Assembly: GCA_012838345.1 (NCBI GenBank)
Contig: DUPK01000002.1
Location: 1-37,383, forward strand
Length of the DNA: 37,383 bases
Direction: 5' to 3'
Source: Clostridiales bacterium
GTDB taxonomy: Bacteria > Bacillota > Clostridia > Oscillospirales > Oscillospiraceae
Made by a program: the position numbers and the translations under genes. Shown in pieces: positions 16,279 through 24,608 of the stretch (positions are counted from its first letter, which is position 1; every line of letters begins with the position of its first letter). The notes under the pieces are model-generated. The model was given only the letters and a program-made list of their open reading frames with translations. It ran no database searches and was not told the origin of the DNA.

Positions 16279-16887
16279 CTATTGCACCTTTTCGGCGGTG
16301 ATTATCGAGACTTCGTATGCGGTTTTTTCAACTCCGACGCCGTTTTCTACTTTTATGTAATTCCGGCTCTGCAGCCTGCCCTCGAGCCTGACTACGGTGC
16401 CAACCGTCCACTCGCTGGCCTCTACCGCCGTCTGGCCCCAGGCAATGCATGGAAGATAATCCGAGCGCTCATATCTCCTGTTTACTGCCAGCATCAAATC
16501 GCATATTTCCCGTCCCATAGGGGTTTTTCTGAAAGTGGGGCTCTTGCACAGCGTGCCAGTCAGAAGCACCGTATTTTTGTCGGGCTCGTCGGTAAAACCC
16601 ATCTCCCTGACGAGCACAGTAATTACAAGCTTGCTTCCCTTCCCGGATTTATTGTTAAAAGAGCGTACCTCGCCCCTTACATAGATTTTATCGCCATCGG
16701 TTATTTCTACGTTTTTTATCATGTTTTCGGAGACCACGACATTGACCCTGTCAATCGTCCCGGACAGCCTCTCCACCTCGAGCGGAAAAATGTAAAACTT
16801 ATCCTTCCTGCTCTTGTGCGAATACTCGGGCCTTCCGCCGAGCGTGCCCACAAGCTCTATATAATTGTTAGTCCACAGTTCCTCCAT
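16279..16887 (-). CDS. Single-stranded DNA-binding-like protein with two OB folds
   Basis: The protein of about 202 residues contains two consecutive OB-fold segments: residues about 5-95 (NYIELVGTLGGRPEYS... IYVRGEVRSFN) and about 108-200 (NTVLLTGTLCKSPTFRKTPMGREICDLMLAVNRRY... VRLEGRLQSRNY). The second resembles SSB/PriB. The ATG at 16887 is preferred because AAAGGA precedes it and the promoter at 16923-16951 starts the transcript close by; a TTG at 16905 is the alternative. It lacks the acidic C-terminal tip (DDDIPF type) of housekeeping SSB, so it is probably an accessory paralogue. No rpsF/rpsR neighbours are present. Confidence 0.82.
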   Translation of the reverse strand: MEELWTNNYIELVGTLGGRPEYSHKSRKDKFYIFPLEVERLSGTIDRVNVVVSENMIKNVEITDGDKIYVRGEVRSFNNKSGKGSKLVITVLVREMGFTDEPDKNTVLLTGTLCKSPTFRKTPMGREICDLMLAVNRRYERSDYLPCIAWGQTAVEASEWTVGTVVRLEGRLQSRNYIKVENGVGVEKTAYEVSIITAEKVQ

Positions 16888-16922
16888 GCTTACCATTCCT
16901 TTCAAGGCTTCTTCCTGTGGAC

Positions 16923-16951
16923 ATTATATTCGGGTATGTCCGCTCTTATAA
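16923..16951 (-). promoter_or_regulatory. Promoter of the SSB-like gene
   Basis: On the minus strand TTATAA (16946-16951), 17-bp spacer, perfect TATAAT (16923-16928). The predicted start of transcription is near 16916, favouring translation from 16887 rather than the upstream TTG. Confidence 0.55.
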
Positions 16952-17043
16952 CATAAACTAAGTATGGCCTCATGCGGCAAAAAGGAGCGTTTTTGCTCAA
17001 ACTCCGGGGCTTTGGCTCTAATTTTGCCGAAACTTCGGCTTTG

Positions 17044-17412
17044 TCAGAAAAACCTACCGAGCTCCTCCGGCTTAACGCCCGTAATCAGAAACGCTCCGAC
17101 CAGCGCCAGAAACTTCTCTACCGCCAAATTCTCCGGGCGCCTTAGCGCTATTTCCTGTCGCTCCAGAAGCTCGCCGTCAATAGTCGGCAGCTCGCGCTGT
17201 ATGGAGATAACGGTTTCAAAATCCGAAATGCTCGAGTGCGTGATGGTGCTTTTGTCGGACAGGCCGTAACTTACAACGCTCTCAGCTTCATAAAACCGCA
17301 GGAGTTTTGCTGCCGTGTCGGGAATAAGCAAAATCCGGCATTTCTGCCGTTTTTCCATACTGCTGCAAAGCTCTTCCCATTTCGGGGGTATTATTATCAG
17401 GCTTGACGGCAT
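17044..17412 (-). CDS. Unknown soluble protein between the SSB-like gene and pgsA
   Basis: I do not recognise this protein. The preferred start is ATG 17412, with GGGGTG 6 nt upstream (122 residues). No signal peptide or membrane helix is obvious. It shows the segments SLIIIPPKWEELCSSMEKRQ, RILLIPDTAAKLLRFYEA and a C-terminal LAVEKFLALVGAFLITGVKPEELGRFF. The alternation of short beta-like and helical stretches suggests a small alpha/beta fold. It follows the pgsA terminator at 17465 on the same strand, so it should have its own promoter, which I could not identify. Confidence 0.65.
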   Translation of the reverse strand: MPSSLIIIPPKWEELCSSMEKRQKCRILLIPDTAAKLLRFYEAESVVSYGLSDKSTITHSSISDFETVISIQRELPTIDGELLERQEIALRRPENLAVEKFLALVGAFLITGVKPEELGRFF

Positions 17413-17457
17413 TATTATCACCCCATAGTAGTTTTAGCCGCGCAAAGGCTTTTATGC

Positions 17458-17495
17458 AAAAACGAAAATCAGGAGGCGTCCTGCCTCCTGATTTT
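17458..17495 (-). terminator. Terminator after pgsA
   Basis: AAAATCAGGAGGC (17465-17477) pairs perfectly with GCCTCCTGATTTT (17483-17495) around a 5-nt loop. The minus-strand foot continues into a T-rich stretch. It is 14 bp past the pgsA stop and closes the long yqhQ-to-pgsA gene run. Confidence 0.9.
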
Positions 17496-17509
17496 ATATG
17501 CTCTCAAGT

Positions 17510-18055
17510 TTATTTGTTTGTGTTGAGGATTTTCCCGTTTCGTATAAAGTATTCGACGCCAGACCATACGGTTACCAAAATAATCAGAGTGTAGCATACA
17601 ACGTCGACGGTAACCGCCCCGAAAAGCGGCCTTGAGTGAAAGGGGGTGAGCATGATGCAGATGGCGACGATTGAAACGGCGGTTTTAATCTTGCCGGAAG
17701 TAGCCGCCGCAATTACAAGTCCGTCCGCCGCCGCCACGAGCCTGAGACCGGTTACCGCAAACTCTCTTGCTATTATTATCATGGCCGCCCAGCTCGGCAT
17801 CTGCCCGCGCTCGACAAAGACCAGTATTGCGGCGGTTACAAGAAGCTTATCCGCAAGCGGGTCCATAAATTTCCCGAAGTTTGTGCTCTGGTTGTACTTG
17901 CGAGCGACATAGCCGTCTATGCTGTCTGTTATGCTCGCCAGGATGAAGATTATAAGCGCCACTATCTGCGCGTAATCCTCGCGCAGGAACACCGCTATCA
18001 GGAACAGTGGTATCATTAAAACCCGCAGAATCGTAATCTTGTTTGCAGTCGTCAT
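17510..18055 (-). CDS. pgsA: CDP-diacylglycerol-glycerol-3-phosphate 3-phosphatidyltransferase
   Basis: The 181-residue membrane enzyme makes phosphatidylglycerol phosphate from CDP-diacylglycerol and glycerol 3-phosphate. The CDP-alcohol phosphatidyltransferase motif D-x2-DG-x2-AR-x8-G-x3-D-x3-D is complete: Asp44, Asp47, Gly48, Ala51, Arg52, Gly61, Asp65 and Asp69. Several hydrophobic helices follow. Its start overlaps the rimO stop by 4 bp. A rimO-pgsA pair next to recA is familiar in Firmicutes. Nothing unusual is seen in the protein. Confidence 0.93.
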   Translation of the reverse strand: MTTANKITILRVLMIPLFLIAVFLREDYAQIVALIIFILASITDSIDGYVARKYNQSTNFGKFMDPLADKLLVTAAILVFVERGQMPSWAAMIIIAREFAVTGLRLVAAADGLVIAAATSGKIKTAVSIVAICIMLTPFHSRPLFGAVTVDVVCYTLIILVTVWSGVEYFIRNGKILNTNK

Positions 18056-19374
18056 ACTTCCACCTCACCTGCAAGATCGCCGCCTAATACACCGGTAACG
18101 CGCACTTTAACGAACTCGCCGGGCTCCGCTTCACAGTCGAAGAGCACCCTGCCGTCGACATCCGGCGAATCTGCAAAGCTTCTGCCATACATCCAGCCGG
18201 TTTCAATATCAACGCCCTCGGCCAGCACCTTGAGAACTTTGCCAATCATGCTCTCGTTGAACTCGTCGATTATGCGCGATTGTATATCAGTAAGCAGCTC
18301 CGCCCTGCGCTCGGCCACCTCTCTCGGAGGTATGTCGGGCATCTCGGCGGCCTTGGTTCCCTCCTCGGGAGAGTAGGTGAAAATGCCGCCGCGCTCTATC
18401 TTTGCCTCGCGGAGGAAGTTTGCAAGCTCCTCAAACTCCGCCTCGCCCTCGCCGGGAAGGCCGGTTATTATGCTCGTTCGCAGCACCACTCCTGGGATGC
18501 GCTCTCTGAGCTTTTTAAAGAGCCGCCTGATTTCCTCACCCGACCCGCGGCGGTTCATACGCTTTAGAATTTTATCGTTTATATGCTGTATGGGTATGTC
18601 AAGATACTTGACCACCTTTTCCTCGGCGGCCACCGCGTCTATCAATTCATCGTCTATTTCGTCGGGGTAAAGATAGTGGAGCCTTACCCACTTAATGCCC
18701 TCTATGGCGCAGAGCCTGCGCACAAGCTCGGATAGCTTCCTCTCCCCGTAAAGGTCTGTGCCGTATCTTGTCGTGTCCTGAGCAACGACGATGAGCTCCT
18801 TTACGCCTATTTCAGCAAGCGACCTTGCTTCGGCAAGAATATTCTCCATCGGGCGGCTGCGAAAGCGCCCCCTGAGGTTTGGAATGACGCAGTAGGCGCA
18901 GCGGTTGTCGCAGCCCTCGGCAATCCGGAGATATGCCCAGCCGGGGCCGCTTGTCACCACTCTTTCCGTCTCGGAAACCGGCGCGTTTATATCGCCGAAG
19001 CGGCAGACCTTTTCGCCCTCCATTACGCCGCTTAAAACCTCGGCTATCTCGTCGAAGCTGCCGCAGCCGACAAGGCCGTCGACCTCGGGTATCTCCAGCA
19101 GTATCTCGCCCTTGTATCGCTCCGAAAGGCAGCCGGCAACTATTATTTTCTTAAGTTTGCCTTCCTTCTTAAGCTCGGCAAACTCCAGTATATTCTCTAT
19201 CGCCTCGGCTTTCGCGCTTTCAATGAAGCCGCAGGTGTTTATCACAATGGCGTCTGCCTCGCTAAGCGGACCCGAGATGTCGTAGCCCGCGTCTTTCAGT
19301 TTTTGCAGCATCTGCTCGCTGTTGACCATGTTTTTGGCGCAGCCCAGAGACACCATTCCTACTTTTAGGGGCAT
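18052..19374 (-). CDS. rimO: Ribosomal protein S12 methylthiotransferase RimO
   Basis: This radical-SAM enzyme adds a methylthio group to an aspartate of ribosomal protein S12. The protein starting at ATG 19374 (AAGGA 9 nt upstream) has 440 residues; a longer frame adds ten non-conserved residues. The N-terminal UPF0004 domain has Cys residues in SLGCAKN, NTCGF and GCLSERY for the second iron-sulfur cluster. The radical-SAM motif CDNRCAYC is at about 150. The C-terminal TRAM-like segment follows after residue about 370. The SLGCAKNMVNSEQM start separates RimO from MiaB. Confidence 0.93.
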   Translation of the reverse strand: MPLKVGMVSLGCAKNMVNSEQMLQKLKDAGYDISGPLSEADAIVINTCGFIESAKAEAIENILEFAELKKEGKLKKIIVAGCLSERYKGEILLEIPEVDGLVGCGSFDEIAEVLSGVMEGEKVCRFGDINAPVSETERVVTSGPGWAYLRIAEGCDNRCAYCVIPNLRGRFRSRPMENILAEARSLAEIGVKELIVVAQDTTRYGTDLYGERKLSELVRRLCAIEGIKWVRLHYLYPDEIDDELIDAVAAEEKVVKYLDIPIQHINDKILKRMNRRGSGEEIRRLFKKLRERIPGVVLRTSIITGLPGEGEAEFEELANFLREAKIERGGIFTYSPEEGTKAAEMPDIPPREVAERRAELLTDIQSRIIDEFNESMIGKVLKVLAEGVDIETGWMYGRSFADSPDVDGRVLFDCEAEPGEFVKVRVTGVLGGDLAGEVEV

Positions 19375-19468
19375 TTCATACATTCCTTCCCTTTGCCTTT
19401 TCACACAATGCCCACAGAATAACGGGCATAGTGAATGTGCTCCCCAGCGTTTGCTTTTTGTTTCGGCC

Positions 19469-20092
19469 TCATTCCTCGGGGAGTTCGCCGACGTATCTAT
19501 TCAGGGCGCTTCTAATCTCGTCCCAGGAAAAGCCGCGCCGGTACAGCGCGTCGGAAACCCGTTTTATCTCCCGGCGGTCCGCCCCTTTTTTGAGCCGCGC
19601 TTCGATAAACCGGAAGATGCTCTCCTCATTCGCCGAATAATCGGCCAGGGCTTCGTCCCAAATCTCACGCGGGATCCCGCGTTTCCAAAACTCGTCCCTG
19701 ATTTTGGCCTTTCCGTAGCCTTTGGAGGAGTAATGCCGGACCAAGGCCTGCGCATATTCCAAATCGTTTACGGCGCCCAGCTCGGCAAGCCAATTTGCCG
19801 CTTCCTCGGCATCCTGCTCGGAAGAGCCCTTTTGTATCAGCTTCCTCTTAAGTTCCTGCTCCGACAAAGGGCGGGCAGCGACCATGGCGGCGGCCCTGGC
19901 TCTTACCTTTTGGCTTTCAAGCTCGGATTTAAGGCTCTTAAGCTCGTCACCGCCGAGCTCGCGCCCGGGGAAAAGATTGAAGCTCACCATCAGAGACTCC
20001 GTAACGGTGAGCTCTGTCTTGTCATCAAAATGCAGGACATACCTATCCCGCGAATTGCTCAGTCGCTCTGCCTTTACGATACGGGCCATCAT
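19469..20092 (-). CDS. recX: Regulatory protein RecX
   Basis: The 207-residue protein modulates RecA filaments. Three-helix repeats rich in basic and acidic residues are visible: [40 protein letters not shown] and [20 protein letters not shown]. Its ATG overlaps the recA stop codon by 4 bp, a direct sign of coupling with recA. Another 95 bp separates it from rimO, with a small ATGCCC/GGGCAT hairpin lacking a U-tract. Confidence 0.9.
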   Translation of the reverse strand: MMARIVKAERLSNSRDRYVLHFDDKTELTVTESLMVSFNLFPGRELGGDELKSLKSELESQKVRARAAAMVAARPLSEQELKRKLIQKGSSEQDAEEAANWLAELGAVNDLEYAQALVRHYSSKGYGKAKIRDEFWKRGIPREIWDEALADYSANEESIFRFIEARLKKGADRREIKRVSDALYRRGFSWDEIRSALNRYVGELPEE

Positions 20093-21189
20093 TCATTAAA
20101 ATCGTCCGCGGATACGTCTATCGCCCGCTTTGCCGGCCTGGGGATTGCCTTAGACTGCGGGCTCATGAGCTTATGGGCGTTTTCCCTAATCTCCTTTTCA
20201 ATCTCATCCGCGATGTCGGGGTTTGCTCTCAAAAAGTCCCTGACGCCGTCGCGGCCCTGAACACGGTTGCCCGCGACTGTAAACCAGGAGCCGCTCTTCT
20301 CGACAATGTCAAGCTTCACCCCGAGGTCTATAAGCTCGCCGAGCTTTGAGATTCCTTCGCCGTATATTATGTCGAACTCCGCCTCCTTAAAGGGAGGGGC
20401 GACCTTATTCTTCGTTATCTTTGCCTTTGTACGGTTTCCGATTACCTCGGCTCCGTTTTTTATCGCCTCCACGCGGCGCACGTCGATGCGCACGCTGGCG
20501 TAGAACTTGAGCGCCCGGCCTCCCGTCGTCGTTTCGGGGTTTCCATACATGACGCCTATCTTCTCGCGCAGCTGGTTAATGAAGACGACGACGCAGTTTG
20601 TTTTTGATATGGAGCCGGCGAGCTTCCTAAGCGCCTGTGACATAAGCCTTGCGTGAAGCCCGACAAAGGACTCACCCATTTCGCCCTCTATCTCCGTTCT
20701 GGGAACAAGGGCCGCAACCGAGTCGACAATAATTGCGTCCACCGCGCCCGAGCGCACAAGCGCCTCGGTAATCTCAAGCGCCTGCTCGCCAGTGTCCGGC
20801 TGGGACACGAGCATATTGTCTATATCCACGCCGAGCGCCCTTGCGTATGTCGGGTCGAGGGCGTGTTCTGCGTCGATGAAGGCAACCTCCCCGCCCAGCT
20901 TCTGAGCCGAGGCAAGTATGTGCAGCGCAAGTGTCGTCTTTCCCGAGGACTCGGGCCCATATATCTCGATGATGCGTCCCCTGGGCACGCCGCCGATTCC
21001 GAGAGCAAGGTCGAGCGAGAGCGAGCCGGTCGGTATGGCCTCAACGTTTAAGGCCGGGCTGTCTCCAAGGCGCATAACCGCGCCCTTGCCGTAGTTTTTC
21101 TCAATATTTGCAAGAGCGGTCTCCAGCGCCTTTTTCTTGTCCGAGGCGGGTGCCGCAGGCTCAACCGTCGTTTTCTTCTTCTCTGCCAT
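20089..21189 (-). CDS. recA: Recombinase RecA
   Basis: RecA carries out strand exchange and activates the SOS response. Start ATG 21189 has AGGAG 8 nt upstream, giving 366 residues; the longer frame adds 14 residues reaching into the prmC end. Walker [10 protein letters not shown] and the downstream [49 protein letters not shown] and RVQGRDG segments are all intact. It lies 22 bp after prmC with no promoter or LexA-like box in that gap. It therefore appears to be expressed within the yqhQ-prmC-recA-recX run, or from a promoter inside prmC. Confidence 0.97.
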   Translation of the reverse strand: MAEKKKTTVEPAAPASDKKKALETALANIEKNYGKGAVMRLGDSPALNVEAIPTGSLSLDLALGIGGVPRGRIIEIYGPESSGKTTLALHILASAQKLGGEVAFIDAEHALDPTYARALGVDIDNMLVSQPDTGEQALEITEALVRSGAVDAIIVDSVAALVPRTEIEGEMGESFVGLHARLMSQALRKLAGSISKTNCVVVFINQLREKIGVMYGNPETTTGGRALKFYASVRIDVRRVEAIKNGAEVIGNRTKAKITKNKVAPPFKEAEFDIIYGEGISKLGELIDLGVKLDIVEKSGSWFTVAGNRVQGRDGVRDFLRANPDIADEIEKEIRENAHKLMSPQSKAIPRPAKRAIDVSADDFNE

Positions 21190-21211
21190 ATCAAACACTC
21201 CTATGTTATTA

Positions 21212-22078
21212 TTAGACCGCTCTCCCCACAACCACTCGTTCTATGCCCTGTGTGTCTTTTACGGTCTTGTAGCACATAAACCCGCCGTCCGTGATTATAT
21301 CCCTCACGTCCTGCGCCTGGCCTATGCCGCATTCGACCGCGAGATAGCCTCCCGGCTTAACGGCCTTGCGCCAGACGTCCGCCAGGCAGCGGTAAAAATC
21401 CAGCCCGTCCTCTCCCCCGTCCAGCGCCTCAAGGGGCTCGTAGTCCTTGACCGAGGCGTCCAGTTTCTCAATATCCGCAGTCGGTATATACGGGGGGTTG
21501 CAGACTATCATGTCGAAGCTTCCGAGGAGCATGGGCGGGGTCTCCTTCACGTCGGCCCGCACGCAGGTCACGCGCTGGGTGAGATTGTTCTTGATGATAT
21601 TGAGCCTGCAAACCCTCAGCGCCTCGGGCGAGATGTCCGCCAGAACAACCCTGGAGCCAGGAACCGTCTGCGCAAGCGCAAGCCCGATGCAGCCGCTGCC
21701 GGCACAAAGGTCGAGTATTCTCACATCTTCCCGCCCCTTCAGGATTTCGGCGGCGGTGTCCACCAGCACTTCGGAATCGGAGCGCGGTATGAGCACGCCG
21801 CTCGTGATTGTAAGCGGCAGGCCGTAAAACTCCCATTCGCCGGTTATGTAGGCAACGGGCTCCCCCTCTAGTCTGCGCTCTATCAGCCTTCGGACCTTCT
21901 CCTCGTATTCCGAGGAAACATACAGGCGGGCGTCGCGGATAAACTCCTCGCGCGTCTTGCCCGCGGCGGTCGAGAGAATGATTCTCGCTTCAAGGCTGTA
22001 TTCGCTAATACCCGCGGCCTTAAAGCGCCTTCTCGCTTCCAGATATAGGTCGTTGTAAGTTCCGGGCACGGAAATCAC
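21212..22078 (-). CDS. prmC: Release factor glutamine methyltransferase PrmC
   Basis: PrmC methylates the Gln of the GGQ motif in peptide-release factors using S-adenosylmethionine. The 288-residue protein has an N-terminal helical domain (1-80), an SAM-binding motif I ([16 protein letters not shown]) and the catalytic NPPYIP. Start is GTG 22078 with GAGGCGGGG upstream. It follows yqhQ by 17 bp. prfA, its usual neighbour in related genomes, is missing here and recA follows instead. Confidence 0.93.
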   Translation of the reverse strand: MISVPGTYNDLYLEARRRFKAAGISEYSLEARIILSTAAGKTREEFIRDARLYVSSEYEEKVRRLIERRLEGEPVAYITGEWEFYGLPLTITSGVLIPRSDSEVLVDTAAEILKGREDVRILDLCAGSGCIGLALAQTVPGSRVVLADISPEALRVCRLNIIKNNLTQRVTCVRADVKETPPMLLGSFDMIVCNPPYIPTADIEKLDASVKDYEPLEALDGGEDGLDFYRCLADVWRKAVKPGGYLAVECGIGQAQDVRDIITDGGFMCYKTVKDTQGIERVVVGRAV

Positions 22079-22095
22079 ACCCCCGCCTCATTATA

Positions 22096-23037
22096 TCACC
22101 ATGCATCCAGGCCCTTTTCTTCGGGGATTACCGCGGTCAGGGCAGCTATGGCAACCTCAATCATAGAGTCGTCTGGCTCAAATACCGTAAGATGCTGCAG
22201 TGCCTTTCCGGGCGCGGAGAGTATCGCAGAAATCCAGTTGTCGTGGCGGCCAGTCCACCGGCTTATCTCATAGCTGATGCCGACGATTACCGGCAAAACC
22301 AAAATGCGAAGCCCCATTCTGACGAAGGGGTTTGACCATCTGAACACCGAGAACACCAGAATACTAACTATCATAACGATAAAAAGAAAGCTGGTGCCGC
22401 ATCTCGGGTGGTTTCTCGGCTGTACTCGCACGTTTTCAACCGTAAGCGGCAGATTCTTTTCATAGCAGAAAATGGATTTATGCTCCGCGCCGTGGTATTC
22501 AAACACGCGGCGAATATCCCCGACTTTTGTCATCAGATAGATGTATAGAAGGAATATGGCAATCCTGATGATTCCCTCCACCAGACTTTTAACAAAGCCC
22601 GAACCTATAAGCGGTGTTATAAGGCCTGCCAGCAGCGTGGGGAGAAGTATAAAAAGCCCGACCGAGAAGGCTATGCCCAAAATAACGGCGATTGTAACTA
22701 TGGCTTTCTGCGCTTTCTCGGCGCCGAACTTCTTTTCAATCCAGAGGTCGAACTTGTCCGGCTGGTAAGACTCGTCCCCGGCCTGCTCGGCTGAGAACAT
22801 GAGTGCCTTTACACCCCTTACCATACTATCTATAAAGTTGACGGTGCCCCGAATAAAGGGCAGCTTAAGTATCGGGTAGCGGTCGCCGACAAGCTTAAGC
22901 TCCTCCTCCTTCACGATAAGACCATCCGGCCTGCGCACGGCCACTGCCTGCTTCTTCGGCCCGCGCATGAGTATTCCCTCAATGAGCGCCTGACCGCCTA
23001 TGGTTGTGCGGTAAGTACAAGGTTCTCTTTTCTTCAT
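22096..23037 (-). CDS. yqhQ: YqhQ-like DUF1385 membrane protein
   Basis: The 313-residue protein (ATG 23037, GGAGAGG upstream) belongs to the DUF1385 family found in Firmicutes next to prmC/prfA; its function is unknown. It opens with the family hallmark TTIGGQALIEGILMRGP. Hydrophobic helices lie at about 100-135, 145-175 and 210-265, with the conserved EYHGAEHKSIFCYE and RNHPRCGTSFLF segments between them. The longer upstream reading frame of 40 residues looks non-coding. Confidence 0.88.
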   Translation of the reverse strand: MKKREPCTYRTTIGGQALIEGILMRGPKKQAVAVRRPDGLIVKEEELKLVGDRYPILKLPFIRGTVNFIDSMVRGVKALMFSAEQAGDESYQPDKFDLWIEKKFGAEKAQKAIVTIAVILGIAFSVGLFILLPTLLAGLITPLIGSGFVKSLVEGIIRIAIFLLYIYLMTKVGDIRRVFEYHGAEHKSIFCYEKNLPLTVENVRVQPRNHPRCGTSFLFIVMIVSILVFSVFRWSNPFVRMGLRILVLPVIVGISYEISRWTGRHDNWISAILSAPGKALQHLTVFEPDDSMIEVAIAALTAVIPEEKGLDAW

Positions 23038-23381
23038 GCCCTCTCCAATCAGCCCAAAATCAAAAGGCAAAGGATAAAATGGGTTTGCCGCCGGCAAGGC
23101 TGCCATAACGGACTGCAAACAACCGCCAAATAAGCGGAATAGCCCTGTGCTTCTCAATGCCGCGGCTTATTATTTATCTTAAAGTGCGCAGCGCCTTAAT
23201 TACGGGCGCAAAAAATATATTTATTCTTTCGCATAGATAAATGGAAATAAATAAATATTTATGCAGCCCGCCGGTGCGATATGCGCGAAAAATGAACTTT
23301 TGCGTACATTATAACACAAGCTGCAAAAACTGTGTAGTCCTTTTGGATGAATAAATTGAGGCCCGTTTTCTAAAATTAGAC
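23038..23381. other. Non-coding stretch between yqhQ and the tRNA promoter
   Basis: About 340 bases, AT-rich in the middle (many ATAAATA/TTTATT motifs around 23215-23265), with no convincing reading frame. A minus-strand TATAAT (complement at about 23305-23310) could be the -10 for the yqhQ operon, but its -35 is poor. I see no named RNA motif. Confidence 0.4.
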
Positions 23382-23410
23382 TTGAAAAGCCGGTCCTCAT
23401 AATGTATAAT
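23382..23410 (+). promoter_or_regulatory. Promoter of tRNA-Leu
   Basis: TTGAAA (23382-23387), 17-bp spacer, perfect TATAAT (23405-23410). Predicted transcription starts about 10 bases before the mature tRNA. Confidence 0.8.
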
Positions 23411-23426
23411 TCTTTTTGCTCTTCAT

Positions 23427-23513
23427 GCCGGTGTGATGGAATTGGCAGACGTGCGGGACTCAAAATCCCGTGGTAGCGATACCGTACCGGTTCGACCCCG
23501 GTCACCGGCACCA
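23427..23513 (+). tRNA. tRNA-Leu (anticodon CAA)
   Basis: Acceptor arms GCCGGTG (23427-23433) and CACCGGC (23503-23509) pair fully, followed by A and an encoded CCA (23511-23513). The anticodon stem CGGGA/TCCCG encloses loop CTCAAAA, giving CAA, which reads UUG codons. A long variable arm (TGGTAGCGATACCGTA region) marks it as class II, and the TTCGACC T-loop is present. It is a stand-alone gene with its own promoter and terminator. Confidence 0.95.
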
Positions 23514-23517
23514 TAAA

Positions 23518-23558
23518 GGGACTTGACAATCGTGCTGATTGTCAAGTCCCTTGTTTTT
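23518..23558 (+). terminator. Terminator of tRNA-Leu
   Basis: GGGACTTGACAATC (23518-23531) pairs perfectly with GATTGTCAAGTCCC (23537-23550), followed by TTGTTTTT. It starts five bases after the tRNA end. Confidence 0.93.
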
Positions 23559-23577
23559 GTAGTAGTATTATCCGTCA

Positions 23578-23602
23578 TTTTTTGCTCTCCTTGAGCAAAA
23601 AA
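23578..23602. terminator. Terminator downstream of the ribF gene run
   Basis: TTTTTTGCTC (23578-23587) pairs perfectly with GAGCAAAAAA (23593-23602) around a 5-nt loop, and works for either strand. It lies about 98 bp past the ribF stop. Confidence 0.75.
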
Positions 23603-23603
23603 G

Positions 23604-23666
23604 GCGCCGGTTAAACGAGCGGAGCTAAGCGGCAAAGTGCCCGTACTCTCCGCCGTTTACCGGCGC
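23604..23666 (-). other. Bulged GC-rich hairpin just after ribF
   Basis: GCGCCGG-TTAAACG (23604-23617) pairs with CGTTTACCGGCGC (23654-23666) with one bulge. The 36-base apex also contains GC-rich pairings. On the minus strand the foot runs into the six Ts of the next terminator. It may be a first terminator stem in tandem with the other, or a structured 3' end. Confidence 0.5.
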
Positions 23667-23699
23667 TTTCATGACGATTATTCGCTTAAAGCCCGCAGG

Positions 23700-24602
23700 T
23701 CATCTCCTTTTGAAATATGCCCTTGCGGTTTCTATGTCCTTATTAATCTGTGCCTTGAGCGTTTCTATGTTTTCAAATTTCTTCTCGGGCCTTAGCATTT
23801 TATAAAACTCTACGCGCACCTGCCTGCCGTAGAGGTCTCCCGTATAATCGAGTATATAGCTCTCCGCCGAAACCTTTGTGGTCCCGCCGAGAGTCGGGCG
23901 CACGCCTATATTGGTGACGGCAAGGCGCATTCTTTTTTCGCCCTGGAGATGGACCTTCGTCGCGTACACTCCGTAGGGCGGCACAATTACCCCTTCGGTA
24001 AAGCGCATGTTGATTGTCGGAAAGCCCATCGAGGAGCCGAGCTTATGCCCGTGGCAGACAATATCCGTGAGAACATGAGGGTGTCCCAGAAAGAGATTGG
24101 CGCGCTCGACATCGCCTGCGGAAATCAGCTCCCGTATATATGTTGAGCTGACTGTTATGCCCTCCACTTCAACCTTGGGTACTATTTCGCACTCAATACC
24201 CAGCACACGGCTCTTTTTCATAAGGCACTCCACATTTCCCTCGCCCTTGTAGCCAAATGTAAAATCGTGCCCCGCCACAAATCCCGTTACGTTAAAATCG
24301 CTCACCACGCGCTCCAGGAAGGCTTCCCAGTTCATGCGCATAACGCGCTCGTCAAAGTGTATGAAGATAACCTCATGCACCCCGAAAAGCCGCCCTATTA
24401 TGTCCTTCCTGTCAAAAGGGGAATTGATGAGCGGTACGGGCACGCCCTTCACAAAGGTGTCCGGGTGCTGGTCGAAGGTAAGCACAGAGGGCACCGTTCC
24501 CTGCCTTTTTGCCATCTCCTTGGCCTTTTGTATCAGAGCGGCGTGCCCAATGTGGATGCCGTCGAAAAATCCAAGCGCCATTACTCTTTTCTTATCATCC
24601 AT
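23700..24602 (-). CDS. ribF: Bifunctional riboflavin kinase / FAD synthetase
   Basis: The 300-residue enzyme phosphorylates riboflavin to FMN and adenylates it to FAD. The N-terminal nucleotidyltransferase domain has the GFFDGIHIGHAALI motif (12-25), TFDQHPD and GHDFTFGYKGEG. The C-terminal riboflavin kinase domain begins near 180 with GHKLGSSMGFPTINM. TAGGAG precedes the ATG. It is the last gene of the minus-strand translation run, 6 bp after truB. rpsO, a frequent downstream neighbour, is absent; the tRNA-Leu on the other strand follows. Confidence 0.95.
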   Translation of the reverse strand: MDDKKRVMALGFFDGIHIGHAALIQKAKEMAKRQGTVPSVLTFDQHPDTFVKGVPVPLINSPFDRKDIIGRLFGVHEVIFIHFDERVMRMNWEAFLERVVSDFNVTGFVAGHDFTFGYKGEGNVECLMKKSRVLGIECEIVPKVEVEGITVSSTYIRELISAGDVERANLFLGHPHVLTDIVCHGHKLGSSMGFPTINMRFTEGVIVPPYGVYATKVHLQGEKRMRLAVTNIGVRPTLGGTTKVSAESYILDYTGDLYGRQVRVEFYKMLRPEKKFENIETLKAQINKDIETARAYFKRR

Positions 24603-24608
24603 ATTCTC

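Noticed and set aside
23221-23529. 102-codon minus-strand frame across tRNA-Leu
   Set aside because: It runs through the tRNA and its terminator, and its VTGVEPVRYRYHGILSPARL part is the familiar false translation of an antisense tRNA-Leu.
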